Assembly: GCA_016177705.1 (NCBI GenBank)
Contig: JACOUT010000002.1
Location: forward strand, 124,001 to 188,000
Length of the DNA stretch: 64,000 bases
Origin: Deltaproteobacteria bacterium
Lineage (GTDB): Bacteria > Myxococcota > UBA727 > VGSZ01
Reading direction: 5' to 3'
Shown: positions 36,177 through 46,190 of the stretch, piece after piece
Layout of the letters: each line of letters starts with the position of its first letter
Numbering within the stretch: the stretch's first letter is position 1
Notes under the pieces: model-generated
The model's input: only the letters and a program-made list of their open reading frames with translations
What the model was told of the DNA's origin: nothing
Database searches by the model: none
Made by a program: the position numbers and the translations under genes

Positions 36177-37352
36177 GTGTTTCGTTCGTTTCTGCTGCTC
36201 GCCATCGCACTCCTTGCCACCCCATCGCTCGCCGCCAAGCCAGACCTCAAGGCCACCGCCGAGAAGCTCGTTGGCGAGGTCGCCAACGTGCAGGAGGGCC
36301 AGACCGTGTGGATCTCCGGCAACGTGACGGACGCGGAGCTGGCAAGCGAGATCGCGCACGCCACGCGCAAGCGGGGCGCGGTCGCCTACGTCGAGCTTGA
36401 CCGCACCGGCATGGCGAAGCGGTACTTCGCCGAAGTGCCCGCGAAGTTCGACGCGGCTGCGGCCAAGGCCGCGCTCAAGCGCGTCCCGCTCGAGGACGTG
36501 CTGATCTCGCTGAGCCGATCCGATGACCCGACGGAAACCGAGGGCGTCGACCCCGCGCGCTTGGCCGCACGCGCCGAGAGCTTCAAGGCCATCGTCGACG
36601 CACGCATGAAGAAGAAGGTCGTGATCATCGATGTCGGCAATGGGATGTTCCCGACCGCGTCGACCGCGAAGGCCCTCGGCCTTTCGCTCGGTGACCTCGA
36701 CAAGATGTTCTGGGCCGGCATCAACACCGACTACAAGAAGCTCGCCGCCCGCGGCGCCGCGCTCAAGGCTGCCATCGCGCCGGGCAAGGAGCTCGTCGTC
36801 AAGAACAAAGCCGGCACCGACATCAAGCTCAGGCTCAAGCCGCTGATGTTGAGCGACGGTGTCATCAGCGCGGATGATCAGAAGGCTGGCGGCGCCGCGG
36901 TCATGACCTGGCTGCCCGCGGGCGAGGCGTACGGGCTCGTCGAGCCTGCGTCTGCGGAGGGCAAGATCGTCGCGGATGTGCCGTACCACGGGCGCTGGAT
37001 CAAGGGCGTCACCTTTACGGTGAAGGCCGGCAAGCTGTCGGAGATTGCACCTGCGAAGCCATCGAAGGAATTCGATGCGTGGAAGGCCGTCTACGACGCT
37101 GCGCCAGCGGGTAAGGAGGCATTCTCGATCGTCGACTTCGGCATCAACGAGGACGTCAAGCCGCCCAAGGGCAAGCTCGTGCCCGCATTCGTCCCCGACG
37201 GCAGCGTCACGCTCCTGTTCGGCGGCGACCTGTGGGCGGGAGGGACCAACAATACGCAGTGGGGTGAGGCGCTGTTCTTGTCGGACGCCACGGTGACCGT
37301 CGACGGCAAGGTGCTCGTCGACAATGGCGCGCTCAAGCTCGAGGCGAAGTAA
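36177..37352 (+). CDS. Secreted M29-aminopeptidase-like protein, metal site apparently degraded
   Basis: 391 residues from a GTG at 36177, preceded by TTGGGGG. The start is chosen because it yields a clean signal peptide (MFRSFLLLAIALLATPSLAA). The rest aligns by eye with peptidase family M29: N-terminal LVGEVANVQEGQTVWISGNV, then LPAGEAYGLVEP, WIKGVTFTVKAGKLSEIAP, FSIVDFGINEDVK and a GGTNNTQWGEALFL segment near the C-terminus. M29 enzymes use two Glu, two His and an Asp as metal ligands. Here the first Glu fits, the second is Asp, and the two His positions appear to be non-His. It could be an inactive or altered-metal relative. It also carries a signal peptide, which is unusual for cytoplasmic M29 enzymes. 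Confidence 0.72.
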   Translation: MFRSFLLLAIALLATPSLAAKPDLKATAEKLVGEVANVQEGQTVWISGNVTDAELASEIAHATRKRGAVAYVELDRTGMAKRYFAEVPAKFDAAAAKAALKRVPLEDVLISLSRSDDPTETEGVDPARLAARAESFKAIVDARMKKKVVIIDVGNGMFPTASTAKALGLSLGDLDKMFWAGINTDYKKLAARGAALKAAIAPGKELVVKNKAGTDIKLRLKPLMLSDGVISADDQKAGGAAVMTWLPAGEAYGLVEPASAEGKIVADVPYHGRWIKGVTFTVKAGKLSEIAPAKPSKEFDAWKAVYDAAPAGKEAFSIVDFGINEDVKPPKGKLVPAFVPDGSVTLLFGGDLWAGGTNNTQWGEALFLSDATVTVDGKVLVDNGALKLEAK

Positions 37353-37419
37353 CGCCACTGGTGAGTTCGTTGCGAACCTCGCGCTCTGAGGCGTCGCATC
37401 CCCGGCGTGCGTCGCGCAG

Positions 37420-37435
37420 GGTTGGTTGACCAACC
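37420..37435. promoter_or_regulatory. Palindromic operator candidate of the toxin-antitoxin pair
   Basis: GGTTGGT-TG-ACCAACC is a perfect 7+7 inverted repeat ending 25 bp before the antitoxin ATG. Phd-type antitoxins bind palindromes at this place to repress their own operon, so autoregulation is likely. Confidence 0.65.
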
Positions 37436-37460
37436 TGGTCGGCGCCGGTAGCCTCGTCAA

Positions 37461-37736
37461 ATGACCACGGTCAACGTCTACGAGGCGAAGGTGCAGCTCT
37501 CGCGGCTGCTCCGTCGTGTCGAGGCGGGCGAGGAGATCGTCATCGCGCGCGACGGGCGGCCGGTGGCACGTATGGTCGGCGTCGCAGCGGCGGCGCCACG
37601 GCGCTACGGCGTCGGCGAGGGCAAGGTCTGGATCGCCGAGGACTTCGACGCGCCCATGCTCGATGTCGAGGCCGCGCTCGATGAGCCGCTCGCGCCGCCT
37701 CGAGCGGTGCGCAGGCGAAGCGGCCACCGACGCTGA
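37461..37736 (+). CDS. Phd/YefM-family antitoxin
   Basis: 91 residues. The N-terminal half is a Phd fold: MTTVNVYEAKVQLSRLLRRV followed by AGEEIVIARDGRPVARMVG, the classical prevent-host-death signature that binds DNA as a dimer. The C-terminal part (VWIAEDFDAPMLDVEAALDE) is acidic and would wrap the toxin. The stop overlaps the toxin start (TGATG), and a perfect palindrome lies 26-41 bp upstream. Confidence 0.92.
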   Translation: MTTVNVYEAKVQLSRLLRRVEAGEEIVIARDGRPVARMVGVAAAAPRRYGVGEGKVWIAEDFDAPMLDVEAALDEPLAPPRAVRRRSGHRR

Positions 37737-38125
37737 TGAGGGTGTTGATCGACAGCCACGTGGCGCTCTGGCTCGACGCGGACCGGCGCCGCTTGAGGCG
37801 GAAGACGTTGCAGTTGCTGACGCGCGCGTCCACCGAGGTGCTCATCTCAACGGTCACGTGCGCCGAGCTCGCCATCAAGCTCCGGCGCGGCAAGCTCCGC
37901 CTCGACGCACCGCTCTCCCAGTGGTGGGCAACGCGCACGTCGGCGTACGACTGGCGCGTGCTGCCGCTGCTTCCGTCCCACGCCGCAGCCGTCGTGGATC
38001 TCGGTGGCGAGCATCGCGATCCCTTCGATCTGTTGCTCGCCGCCCAGGCGAGGACGGAGTCCGTGGCGCTCGTGACCGCCGACCCGGTGTTCGCCGCCTT
38101 CGGCGTCTCGGTCATCGAGGCGTAG
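37736..38125 (+). CDS. PIN-domain toxin (VapC-like)
   Basis: 129 residues. The PIN ribonuclease acidic set is complete: Asp6 in VLIDSHV, Glu44 in CAELAIK, Asp95 and Asp98 in HRDPFDLLLAAQA, and Asp116 in VTADPVF. VapC toxins cut tRNA or rRNA in a Mg-dependent way, held in check by the antitoxin. Coupled to the upstream Phd gene by a TGATG overlap. The Phd-plus-PIN pairing with DPFDR/L-type motif is common in bacterial chromosomes. Confidence 0.92.
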   Translation: MRVLIDSHVALWLDADRRRLRRKTLQLLTRASTEVLISTVTCAELAIKLRRGKLRLDAPLSQWWATRTSAYDWRVLPLLPSHAAAVVDLGGEHRDPFDLLLAAQARTESVALVTADPVFAAFGVSVIEA

Positions 38126-38175
38126 TCGCTCGCAGGGGTCTCCCACCATGCCAACCCGCCTCCCAGCGGCACCAA

Positions 38176-38307
38176 GGGGCGAGGAGCAGGGGTCGTCGAC
38201 GCGGCGCGCCCGCAGGCCCGCACCCCGCCCACACCACCACCGCCCGCGTGACGACGCCAAAGGGGCCGAGGACCAGCGCCGCGGCGGCGACCCCTGCTCC
38301 CCGCCCC
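38176..38307. repeat. Long inverted repeat between convergent genes
   Basis: The 20-mer at 38176-38195 (GGGGCGAGGAGCAGGGGTCG) pairs with 38288-38307 with one G-T pair. An outer 9-bp pair, CGCAGGGGT at 38131 and ACCCCTGCG at 38320, can extend it. The 92-base loop is C-rich and codes for nothing evident. It lies between the toxin stop and the convergent GH19 gene stop, so a shared terminator or a structured RNA is possible. Confidence 0.6.
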
Positions 38308-38317
38308 GCCCCTCGCG

Positions 38318-39961
38318 TCACCCCTGCGGAATGAACACCCTTACGTTGCTGCCCCCACGCGGACCACCGCCCCAATCGGTGCCATACGCCCCGCGCGTGA
38401 TCAGGTTCTGGATGTGGTCGCTCGCTTCCTTGCCGTTGCCGAGCGCCACCGTCACGTGGCCATACGGCTTCTGCTCCGAGCGCCCCCAGACGACGACCGC
38501 GCCGCGCGGCAGCTGATTGAGCTGGTCGGGGCGCACGCTCACTTCCTTGAAGCGCGGGCTCTTCGCGAGCTGCTCGGCCTTCTGGTACGCGTGGCCGTAG
38601 CCGCCGACGCCGAGCGAGTTCAGCACCTTGTTCACGCTCTTGGCGCAGTAGCCGACCGTGCTCGTGTTCCTGGCCTCGCGCTCGGCCTCGTCGGCGATGC
38701 GCGACGCGAAGTTGCCGGTCCTGGCGCCACCGAGGTCGGCGGGCTCGGGCTTGCTCAGCTCCTCGAACTGACCGGTCGAGGGCAGGCCGTCGCTGTCCTT
38801 GAGGGCGTCGAGCGCGCGCGCGTAGTAGCGGTCGCGGTCGGCCTTGCCGTTGTAGCCGCCGTTGATCGCCTTGGTGATGCCGTCGAAGTTGCCGCGGTCG
38901 GCCTTCTCGTTGAGCCCGCGCGAGTTCCAGTACCAGGCCGCGATGCGCGCGGCGTTCTCGAGCGTGCCGGCGCGCTCGGGGTGCTTGACGAAGTCCTCGC
39001 CGAGCGCCTTCGACGCCGCCGTGTAGTTGGCGCGGCCGGTCACCTGGATGAAGCCGCGGCCCTTGAAGCGCTCACCGTCGCCCGGCTGCGTGTTGCCGAG
39101 GTCGCGCCGGCCCTCGTACTGGCGGCCCGACGCGATCTCCTCCATGTGCTTGAAGCCGCCCGACTCGTGCGCGAGCTGCGCGATGAACGCCGCCTTGCGC
39201 TTCGGGTTGTCGATGCCGGCCTCAGCCATGGCGCGGTTCAGGTGCGGCGCCACCTCTGCGGCGCGCTGCGCCGACAGGCCCGGCACGATCTTCTGCAGCT
39301 GGTCGGGCGTGACGTCGCCCTTGCCTGCCTTCCAGTTCGAGGTGTCGACCGGCTTGCTGCGACGCGCCTCCGTGGACGGGATGTCTGCGCCCTGCGACCC
39401 CTCCGGCCGACGCGTGCCGTGCACGCTGCCGCTGCCGCTGCCGGCGCGCGCGCGACGGTCGTTGTTGAGGCGCGACTCGAGGATGGCCATCAAGGTCTCG
39501 ACGTCGAGCTCGCCGGTCTCCTCCAAGCCCGCCGCGCCCTGGACCTGCTTGATGGCGGCCTTGGTCTTCGGGTCGTCGAGCGTCTCGCCGACCTCGAGGC
39601 CCATGCCCTTGAGCGCTTGCAGCACGTCCTCGGGCGAGAGCAGGCTGCGCGCCGCCGGGTCGGTCGCGTCGATGTCGGGCGTGAGGTCGACGTGGATGCC
39701 CACCGACTCGAGCACGCGCTCGAGGCCGGCCGCCAGGGACTGCATCGATTGCGCGAGCTGCGCCTCACCGGTCGCCGCGCGCATGCGCGCCGCCTGCTGC
39801 CCCTCGAGGTCGGCGTCGGTCAGGCCGCCCTGGCGCGTCGCTATCTGCTCGGCCTCCACCTCGGTCATGTCGGCTTTGATGGCGCCGGCGGCGTTCTCCA
39901 TCTCCTCGATGCCGTTCTTGCTGCGGTTGGGGACCAGGAACTTCGGGTCGATGCGCGTCAC
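38318..39961 (-). CDS. Cell-wall hydrolase: peptidoglycan-binding-like, GH19 and amidase-like domains
   Basis: 547 residues from a GTG at 39961 with GAGG 8 nt upstream. No signal peptide. Residues about 105-165 (LSPEDVLQALKGMGLEVGET, AIKQVQGAAGLEETGELDVE) look like a PG-binding-1 module. Residues about 220-380 form a GH19 chitinase/lysozyme domain with AFIAQLAHESGGFKHMEEIA (catalytic Glu), RFKGRGFIQVTGRANYTAA and AAWYWNSRGLN. The last about 120 residues are NlpC/CHAP-like, with a Cys (VGYCAKSVNKVLN) and later His (YGHVTVALG). It should cut both glycan and peptide of peptidoglycan. Lack of an export signal suggests lysis or non-Sec export. No phage genes are nearby. Confidence 0.85.
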   Translation of the reverse strand: MTRIDPKFLVPNRSKNGIEEMENAAGAIKADMTEVEAEQIATRQGGLTDADLEGQQAARMRAATGEAQLAQSMQSLAAGLERVLESVGIHVDLTPDIDATDPAARSLLSPEDVLQALKGMGLEVGETLDDPKTKAAIKQVQGAAGLEETGELDVETLMAILESRLNNDRRARAGSGSGSVHGTRRPEGSQGADIPSTEARRSKPVDTSNWKAGKGDVTPDQLQKIVPGLSAQRAAEVAPHLNRAMAEAGIDNPKRKAAFIAQLAHESGGFKHMEEIASGRQYEGRRDLGNTQPGDGERFKGRGFIQVTGRANYTAASKALGEDFVKHPERAGTLENAARIAAWYWNSRGLNEKADRGNFDGITKAINGGYNGKADRDRYYARALDALKDSDGLPSTGQFEELSKPEPADLGGARTGNFASRIADEAEREARNTSTVGYCAKSVNKVLNSLGVGGYGHAYQKAEQLAKSPRFKEVSVRPDQLNQLPRGAVVVWGRSEQKPYGHVTVALGNGKEASDHIQNLITRGAYGTDWGGGPRGGSNVRVFIPQG

Positions 39962-40166
39962 GTGAAACCTCGATGGCTGGCCGCCCGTGGGCGGTACGAC
40001 GGGTGGGTTTTCGGCGCTGATCCACTCCGCGGGCAGACCCAGGCCCTTCTCTACGACGATCGGCGGCCCGGTTTGTGACGGCAGACGCCCGCCGAGGTGT
40101 CGCCAGGCGTAGGCAAGTGTAGGCGCAGGTCGTCGCCGGGCGGACAGCTCCGGCGACCGGGCCGCC

Positions 40167-41996
<1,830 letters not shown>

Positions 41997-42047
41997 GGAG
42001 CGACCTTCCTCGACGCCGGTGCCGCGGTCAAGCGGTGCGGCCCTACC

Positions 42048-42968
42048 TCACGAGGGGCGCGACGCGCGCGCCAACGCCTCCTTGGCCCGCTGAATGATCG
42101 GGTCGTCTGGGTCGAGGCGCGCCGCGATGTCGATGTACTCGGCCGCCTCGTCGAGCGCGCCCAGGCCGAGGTGGCAGACGCCGACGTTGCACACGAGCCC
42201 CGCGTCGGTGGGCTGGCGCCGGTAGGCGTCGAGCGAGGCGCGCAGCGCGGCGTCGAGGTCGCCCTGCGCGAGACACACCGAGGCCAGCTCGCGCAGCGCC
42301 TCGACGTCGTCGGCGTCCTCGACGACCGCCGCCTCGAGCAGGCGCCTGGCCTCGCCGAGCTCGCCGGCCCTGCGCCACAGCGTGCCAGCGAGCGCGCGGG
42401 CGCGCGGCACGATGGTGGCCTCGTCGAGGAAGGGGACGAGCGCGGTGGCAGCGGCGCGCTGGGCATCGGCGGAGCGGTCGTCCTTGAGCGCGGCCAAGGC
42501 GCCCTGGCGCGCGCGGTCGGCCGCTGCCTTGTGCGCGAGCGCCGCGACCGCTCGTTGGGCCTCCGCGCGCTCCGTGCCGTCGGCGGGCGCGTGCGTCACC
42601 ACCTTGGCCCACGCGTCCTCGGCGGCGGCCCACTGCAGGCGGCGCTCGAGCACGTTGGCGAGCGCGCGCCAGCCGCGCCAGGAGGTGGGGTCGTGGGCCA
42701 CGGCGGCGTCGAGGGCCTCGGCGGCGGCCGACAGCGCTGCCTCGCGGGCGGCGGCGTCGAGCCGCGCGGCGTCACGGTTGTAGAGATCGAGGCGGCACAG
42801 CCCCGCGTCGAGGTGCGCGACCGCCAGGCCGTGGTCGGCCTTGCGCGCGGCTTCGTAGCGCGACAGCGCCTCGTCGAGCCGGCCCTCGCGGAAGTGGACG
42901 TAACCCTCGGTGACCAGGCGCTCGGCCTTCTTGCGATCGGGTCGGTGGGCCCGTGAGAAGAGCGACAT
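42048..42968 (-). CDS. Tetratricopeptide repeat protein
   Basis: 306 residues, no signal or membrane segment. TPR-type helix pairs run through most of it: AERLVTEGYVHFREGRLDEA, ALSRYEAARKADHGLAVAHL, LAGTLWRRAGELGEARRLLE, LRELASVCLAQGDLDAALRA and LVCNVGVCHLGLGALDEAAE. It is likely a cytoplasmic protein-interaction scaffold. It lies directly upstream of aspS. Partner unknown. Confidence 0.82.
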   Translation of the reverse strand: MSLFSRAHRPDRKKAERLVTEGYVHFREGRLDEALSRYEAARKADHGLAVAHLDAGLCRLDLYNRDAARLDAAAREAALSAAAEALDAAVAHDPTSWRGWRALANVLERRLQWAAAEDAWAKVVTHAPADGTERAEAQRAVAALAHKAAADRARQGALAALKDDRSADAQRAAATALVPFLDEATIVPRARALAGTLWRRAGELGEARRLLEAAVVEDADDVEALRELASVCLAQGDLDAALRASLDAYRRQPTDAGLVCNVGVCHLGLGALDEAAEYIDIAARLDPDDPIIQRAKEALARASRPS

Positions 42969-43029
42969 GGGCTCAACTTAGCCCCAATTTCGCTGGTACC
43001 GGGCACGCAGGCTTCGATGCCAGGGTGAG

Positions 43030-43779
43030 CTACGGACCGAAGCTGACGCACGTCCCGCCGGCCATGACGCTGGGAGCGCACGCTTGGCCCTGCTGGCAGA
43101 TGGCGACGCGCTCCGCGGTCAAGCCGCACTGGTCACCGATTTCCGTCGGTGGCGTACAGGCGCCGAAGGTCTCACCGGTCGTCGGCGAAATAATGGCGAC
43201 GTCGCTCGCGCACGACTCGCCGTCGGGGCACGGCCGGTTGTCGTTGCAGAAGTGAAGGCAGTATCGCGACCGCGACTCATCGACATCTGAGGTCTCTGGG
43301 TTGTCGAAGCCGACACGGACACAGCGCTCGTCGAAGTCGGCGCAGACGGTGTTGAACTCGTCACCACAGCGCTCGAAGGTAGGCGCGAGGCTGGCGCACA
43401 TCCATGGGGTCTGCTCGCCGGTCCCGGGAACGGTGTAGGACAGGCAGCTACCGTCGTTGCCGAGTGAAGTCGTACAGGCGAGCGTCGTGCAGGACCTGTA
43501 GCAGTAGCTGTCTTGCGGATCGATGGCGCGAAAGCACAGACCGCCATCGCCGCAGTCAGCGTCGTCGCCACAGATGACGGCGTACTGCTCGCCCTCACCC
43601 TCACCCTCACCTTCACCGTGCTGCGCCTCGCTGCTGTCAGCGGCGACGCACCAGCCATCCACGCACGCGAGCGCGCTGTCGCACGTGTCATTGCCGTAGC
43701 ACACGCCGCCTTCCGAGCCTTCAGGCGTGCACGCGGCTACGAGGAGAGGTGCCAGCAGTCGAGCCGTTCGCGCCTGCAA
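43030..43779 (-). CDS. Cys-rich lipoprotein with short Gly-Glu linker
   Basis: 249 residues from a TTG at 43779, chosen because an AGGGGGA lies 5 nt upstream and it gives a compact signal (MQARTARLLAPLLVAAC) with lipobox VAAC. The open frame extends to 43878 but adds a non-signal-like basic stretch. The mature protein has a small Cys module (GVCYGNDTCDSALACVDGWC), a Gly-Glu tract and further Cys repeats of the type CGDDADCGDGGLCF, CNDNRPCPDGESC and CQQGQACAPS. These resemble short Cys-rich repeats found in myxobacterial surface proteins. Function unknown. Divergent from the Kelch lipoprotein. Confidence 0.78.
   Translation of the reverse strand: MQARTARLLAPLLVAACTPEGSEGGVCYGNDTCDSALACVDGWCVAADSSEAQHGEGEGEGEGEQYAVICGDDADCGDGGLCFRAIDPQDSYCYRSCTTLACTTSLGNDGSCLSYTVPGTGEQTPWMCASLAPTFERCGDEFNTVCADFDERCVRVGFDNPETSDVDESRSRYCLHFCNDNRPCPDGESCASDVAIISPTTGETFGACTPPTEIGDQCGLTAERVAICQQGQACAPSVMAGGTCVSFGP
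43588..43616 (-). repeat. Short hexanucleotide repeat encoding a Gly-Glu tract
   Basis: About five hexamers (CCCTCA type on the plus strand) encode (GE)n between the N-terminal Cys module and the rest of the lipoprotein at 43030-43779. Same repeat family as at 12493, 27250 and 34753. Confidence 0.85.
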
Positions 43780-43941
43780 CGGATCCCCCTGGAGATCAAG
43801 CCTACCACGTCGTCGTTTGTCGGGTTGCGTCGGGTCGACACGGCGGCGACTGCGTGCCGAGGAGCGCTCCGGCAGCACGGTCGTGCGAGACAGGTTCGCA
43901 GTGCGACGCGAGGCAGGCGCATGCCCTGCTACCCTGAATTC

Positions 43942-45951
43942 ATGTCAAGGACATTGCTTGTGTGCCTGACGTCCTTCGTGGCTGCAGTGGGTTGCGTCGA
44001 GGAGGATCCGCCGCCACCTGAGCTCACCGTGCCGCCGAGCAGGCCCGAGTTCGCGCGCGCCCCTCAGCCATGCCGGAGCGAGAAGCTCGATGACGATGGC
44101 GCCCTGCTCGAACGCGTGAGCAACCGCTTCGACCCAGACGGCCGGCTCCTGCGTTCGATCGCCGAGGACTTCGTCGTGCACACCCTGGTGGACACGGTCT
44201 CGTTTCGGGACATCGCCGGTCGAGTTCGCGACCAGGAGAGCTACACGAGAAAGACCGGCGCCGACGGCTATGGCCACGCCCATTTTCTGTTCGACGAGAA
44301 CGGCGCCCCGACAGGCTCTCGAGAAGGCGGCTTCGACGACCGCATCGACATCCTCCTTGGTACCTACCAACTCGACGACCAAGGGCGCATCGCCGTGATC
44401 GACAGGCGCACGCAGGACGAGCGGCTCGCTGCGGACCGCCTCGAGAATTTCGCCTACGACGTAGGGGATCGGTTGATCCACTACGACTACGATCTCGAAA
44501 TCGATGGATCGCTGGAGGTAATCACCGACGTCAGCTACGACGGCGCGACCGAGGTGTGGGACCAAAACGACAGCGGCGGCCACTACCAGCAGACGATTAC
44601 GCGGGACGGGTTCGGCGAAGTGGTGCGGTGGGAGATCGACCTGGAGTTGGACGGGTCCGTCAACTACTCGCTGGTCGCGGACCTCGACACCGAAGGGCGC
44701 ATCCTCGGCTACCAGGCAGACGAGGATGGCGATGGCACCGTCGACCGCATCTCGACATTCGAGGACGATGAAGAGCGGCGGGTCGTAACAACCACGGAGA
44801 CTGGTCCCGGCGGGACGTTGCTCGGGACCATCGTCAACGACTTCGCCTGCCTAGCGCCGCCCGTCGACGACCGCTGTCCGCCCGGCTTCTTCGAAGGGGC
44901 ACTTGGCTGCGCGCGGTGGCGAATGGCCGCTGCGATGGATCATGGGCGGGTCGCCCACCAGGTGTTCCTGCGTGCCGATGGCACGCTGATCGCACTTGGT
45001 GGCGTCGGAGGCTCGGTGGGAATCTCTCCTCCCATTACCGAAGTCGAAACTATCGACGTCGCGGCCAACGAACCGGTAGCGGGCGCTGCACTGCAGACGC
45101 TGCGCATTCAAGAAGCAGCGGCGCTGCTGCCGGATGGACGCGTGGTCATCGCGGGCGGCTTCGACGGTGCCAACGATCTCGTCGACGTGCTGGTCTACGA
45201 CTTCCCCGCGGGCGAGGCACCGGGCCCGACGCTGACGTCGGCCAGACGCCGTGCGCAAATAGTGGTCTTCGACGACGGCGAGGTGCTTGTTGCTGGCGGC
45301 TTCGACCGCGACACCCATCACCTGAGCGCCGAGCGCTTTCACGTTGATGACGCCACCACGTCGCCGGCGGGCAGATGGCGCGCGATCCACCGTGACGCGA
45401 GCCTCACCCGTGTGGATGCGGACCGAGCTGTCGCGGTCGGCGGCCTCACCTACGGCAGCGTCGTGGCCGCCGAGACCGAGGTCTACGATCGACGCGTGGG
45501 GACGTGGCAGGACGGCCCCGACCTCGTGGTGCCGCGCCAGGCACATGGTGCCGCGGCGCTGGCGGACGGCCGGCTCATGGTAGTCGGCGGAGAAGACTCC
45601 GACGGGCAGCCGCTCGCGGATGTCGAGGTGCTCGACATCGACGGGCAAAGCGCTTCGTTGCTTGCACCGCTGCCCATGCCGCTCGCGGAGCTCCACCTGG
45701 CTGTTCTGCCGGGCGACGTCGTCCTCGTAGCCGGCGGCCGCGCGCAAGCCGGTGAGCGAGCGGGCGTCTCGCCGGCCACGTTCGTCTACGACGCCGCGAA
45801 CGACATCTGGGAGCGCGGGCCCGACCTCGGGGTGGAGCGTTACGCCGGCCGGCTGGTCACGCTTGCGGACGGCAGCGCCGCCATGGTCGGCGGGTCGGTG
45901 GACGAGGAGCAGACCACCGCGGCGGTTGAGGTCCTCGAGGTCGCGCCCTGA
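43942..45951 (+). CDS. Kelch-repeat lipoprotein
   Basis: 669 residues from ATG 43942. Signal MSRTLLVCLTSFVAAVGC ends in a lipobox (AVGC, Cys18), so surface or periplasmic anchored. Residues about 45-310 hold repeated YD/RHS-like strands (NRFDPDGRLLRSIAEDF, YQLDDQGRIAVIDR, VADLDTEGRILGYQADEDGD). Residues about 335-669 contain Kelch-type blades with GGFDGANDLVDVLVYDF, LVAGGFDRDTHHLSAERF, MVVGGEDSDGQPLADVEV and VLVAGGRAQ. This would be a beta-propeller, usually a binding platform. Codons are somewhat less biased than in housekeeping neighbours. Partner unknown. Confidence 0.82.
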   Translation: MSRTLLVCLTSFVAAVGCVEEDPPPPELTVPPSRPEFARAPQPCRSEKLDDDGALLERVSNRFDPDGRLLRSIAEDFVVHTLVDTVSFRDIAGRVRDQESYTRKTGADGYGHAHFLFDENGAPTGSREGGFDDRIDILLGTYQLDDQGRIAVIDRRTQDERLAADRLENFAYDVGDRLIHYDYDLEIDGSLEVITDVSYDGATEVWDQNDSGGHYQQTITRDGFGEVVRWEIDLELDGSVNYSLVADLDTEGRILGYQADEDGDGTVDRISTFEDDEERRVVTTTETGPGGTLLGTIVNDFACLAPPVDDRCPPGFFEGALGCARWRMAAAMDHGRVAHQVFLRADGTLIALGGVGGSVGISPPITEVETIDVAANEPVAGAALQTLRIQEAAALLPDGRVVIAGGFDGANDLVDVLVYDFPAGEAPGPTLTSARRRAQIVVFDDGEVLVAGGFDRDTHHLSAERFHVDDATTSPAGRWRAIHRDASLTRVDADRAVAVGGLTYGSVVAAETEVYDRRVGTWQDGPDLVVPRQAHGAAALADGRLMVVGGEDSDGQPLADVEVLDIDGQSASLLAPLPMPLAELHLAVLPGDVVLVAGGRAQAGERAGVSPATFVYDAANDIWERGPDLGVERYAGRLVTLADGSAAMVGGSVDEEQTTAAVEVLEVAP

Positions 45952-46124
45952 ACCGCTGAGGCGCCGACGGAGGGCGGCGAGCGTAGGTCGCGCCGACAAC
46001 GCTGTGATCGCGAGCGCGATGACCACGCCGTGACGCGGGTCGTGACGCGGCGCGTTCGCGCCTGATCTCGGCTTGCGACCACCGCCCCGAAGGGCTACCC
46101 GTGGGGTCCATTTTGGGTCAGAAT

Positions 46125-46153
46125 CGAGTTTCTTCACTTTTTGCTGAAACTCG
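46125..46153. promoter_or_regulatory. AT-rich leader with inverted repeat upstream of the PUFA operon
   Basis: CGAGTTTC at 46125-46132 pairs with GAAACTCG at 46146-46153 across a 13-base AT-rich loop. It lies in a 100-bp AT-rich island in otherwise very GC-rich DNA, directly before the enoyl reductase coding bias begins. It may be an operator or leader hairpin of the PUFA operon. Confidence 0.4.
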
Positions 46154-46190
46154 CTGTCCACGTCGAGAAACGTCGAAAAAGCACGCAATT

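Noticed and set aside
38126-38317. tRNA or att site next to the toxin-antitoxin genes
   Set aside because: No cloverleaf or integrase seen; only inverted repeats.
43780-43878. Longer start of the Cys-rich lipoprotein
   Set aside because: Adds a basic non-signal stretch; TTG 43779 with AGGGGGA gives a proper lipoprotein signal.
46101-46190. N-terminal extension of PfaD from GTG 46101
   Set aside because: Has an AAGGG upstream, but the codons are AT-ending and hold an inverted repeat; treated as leader.
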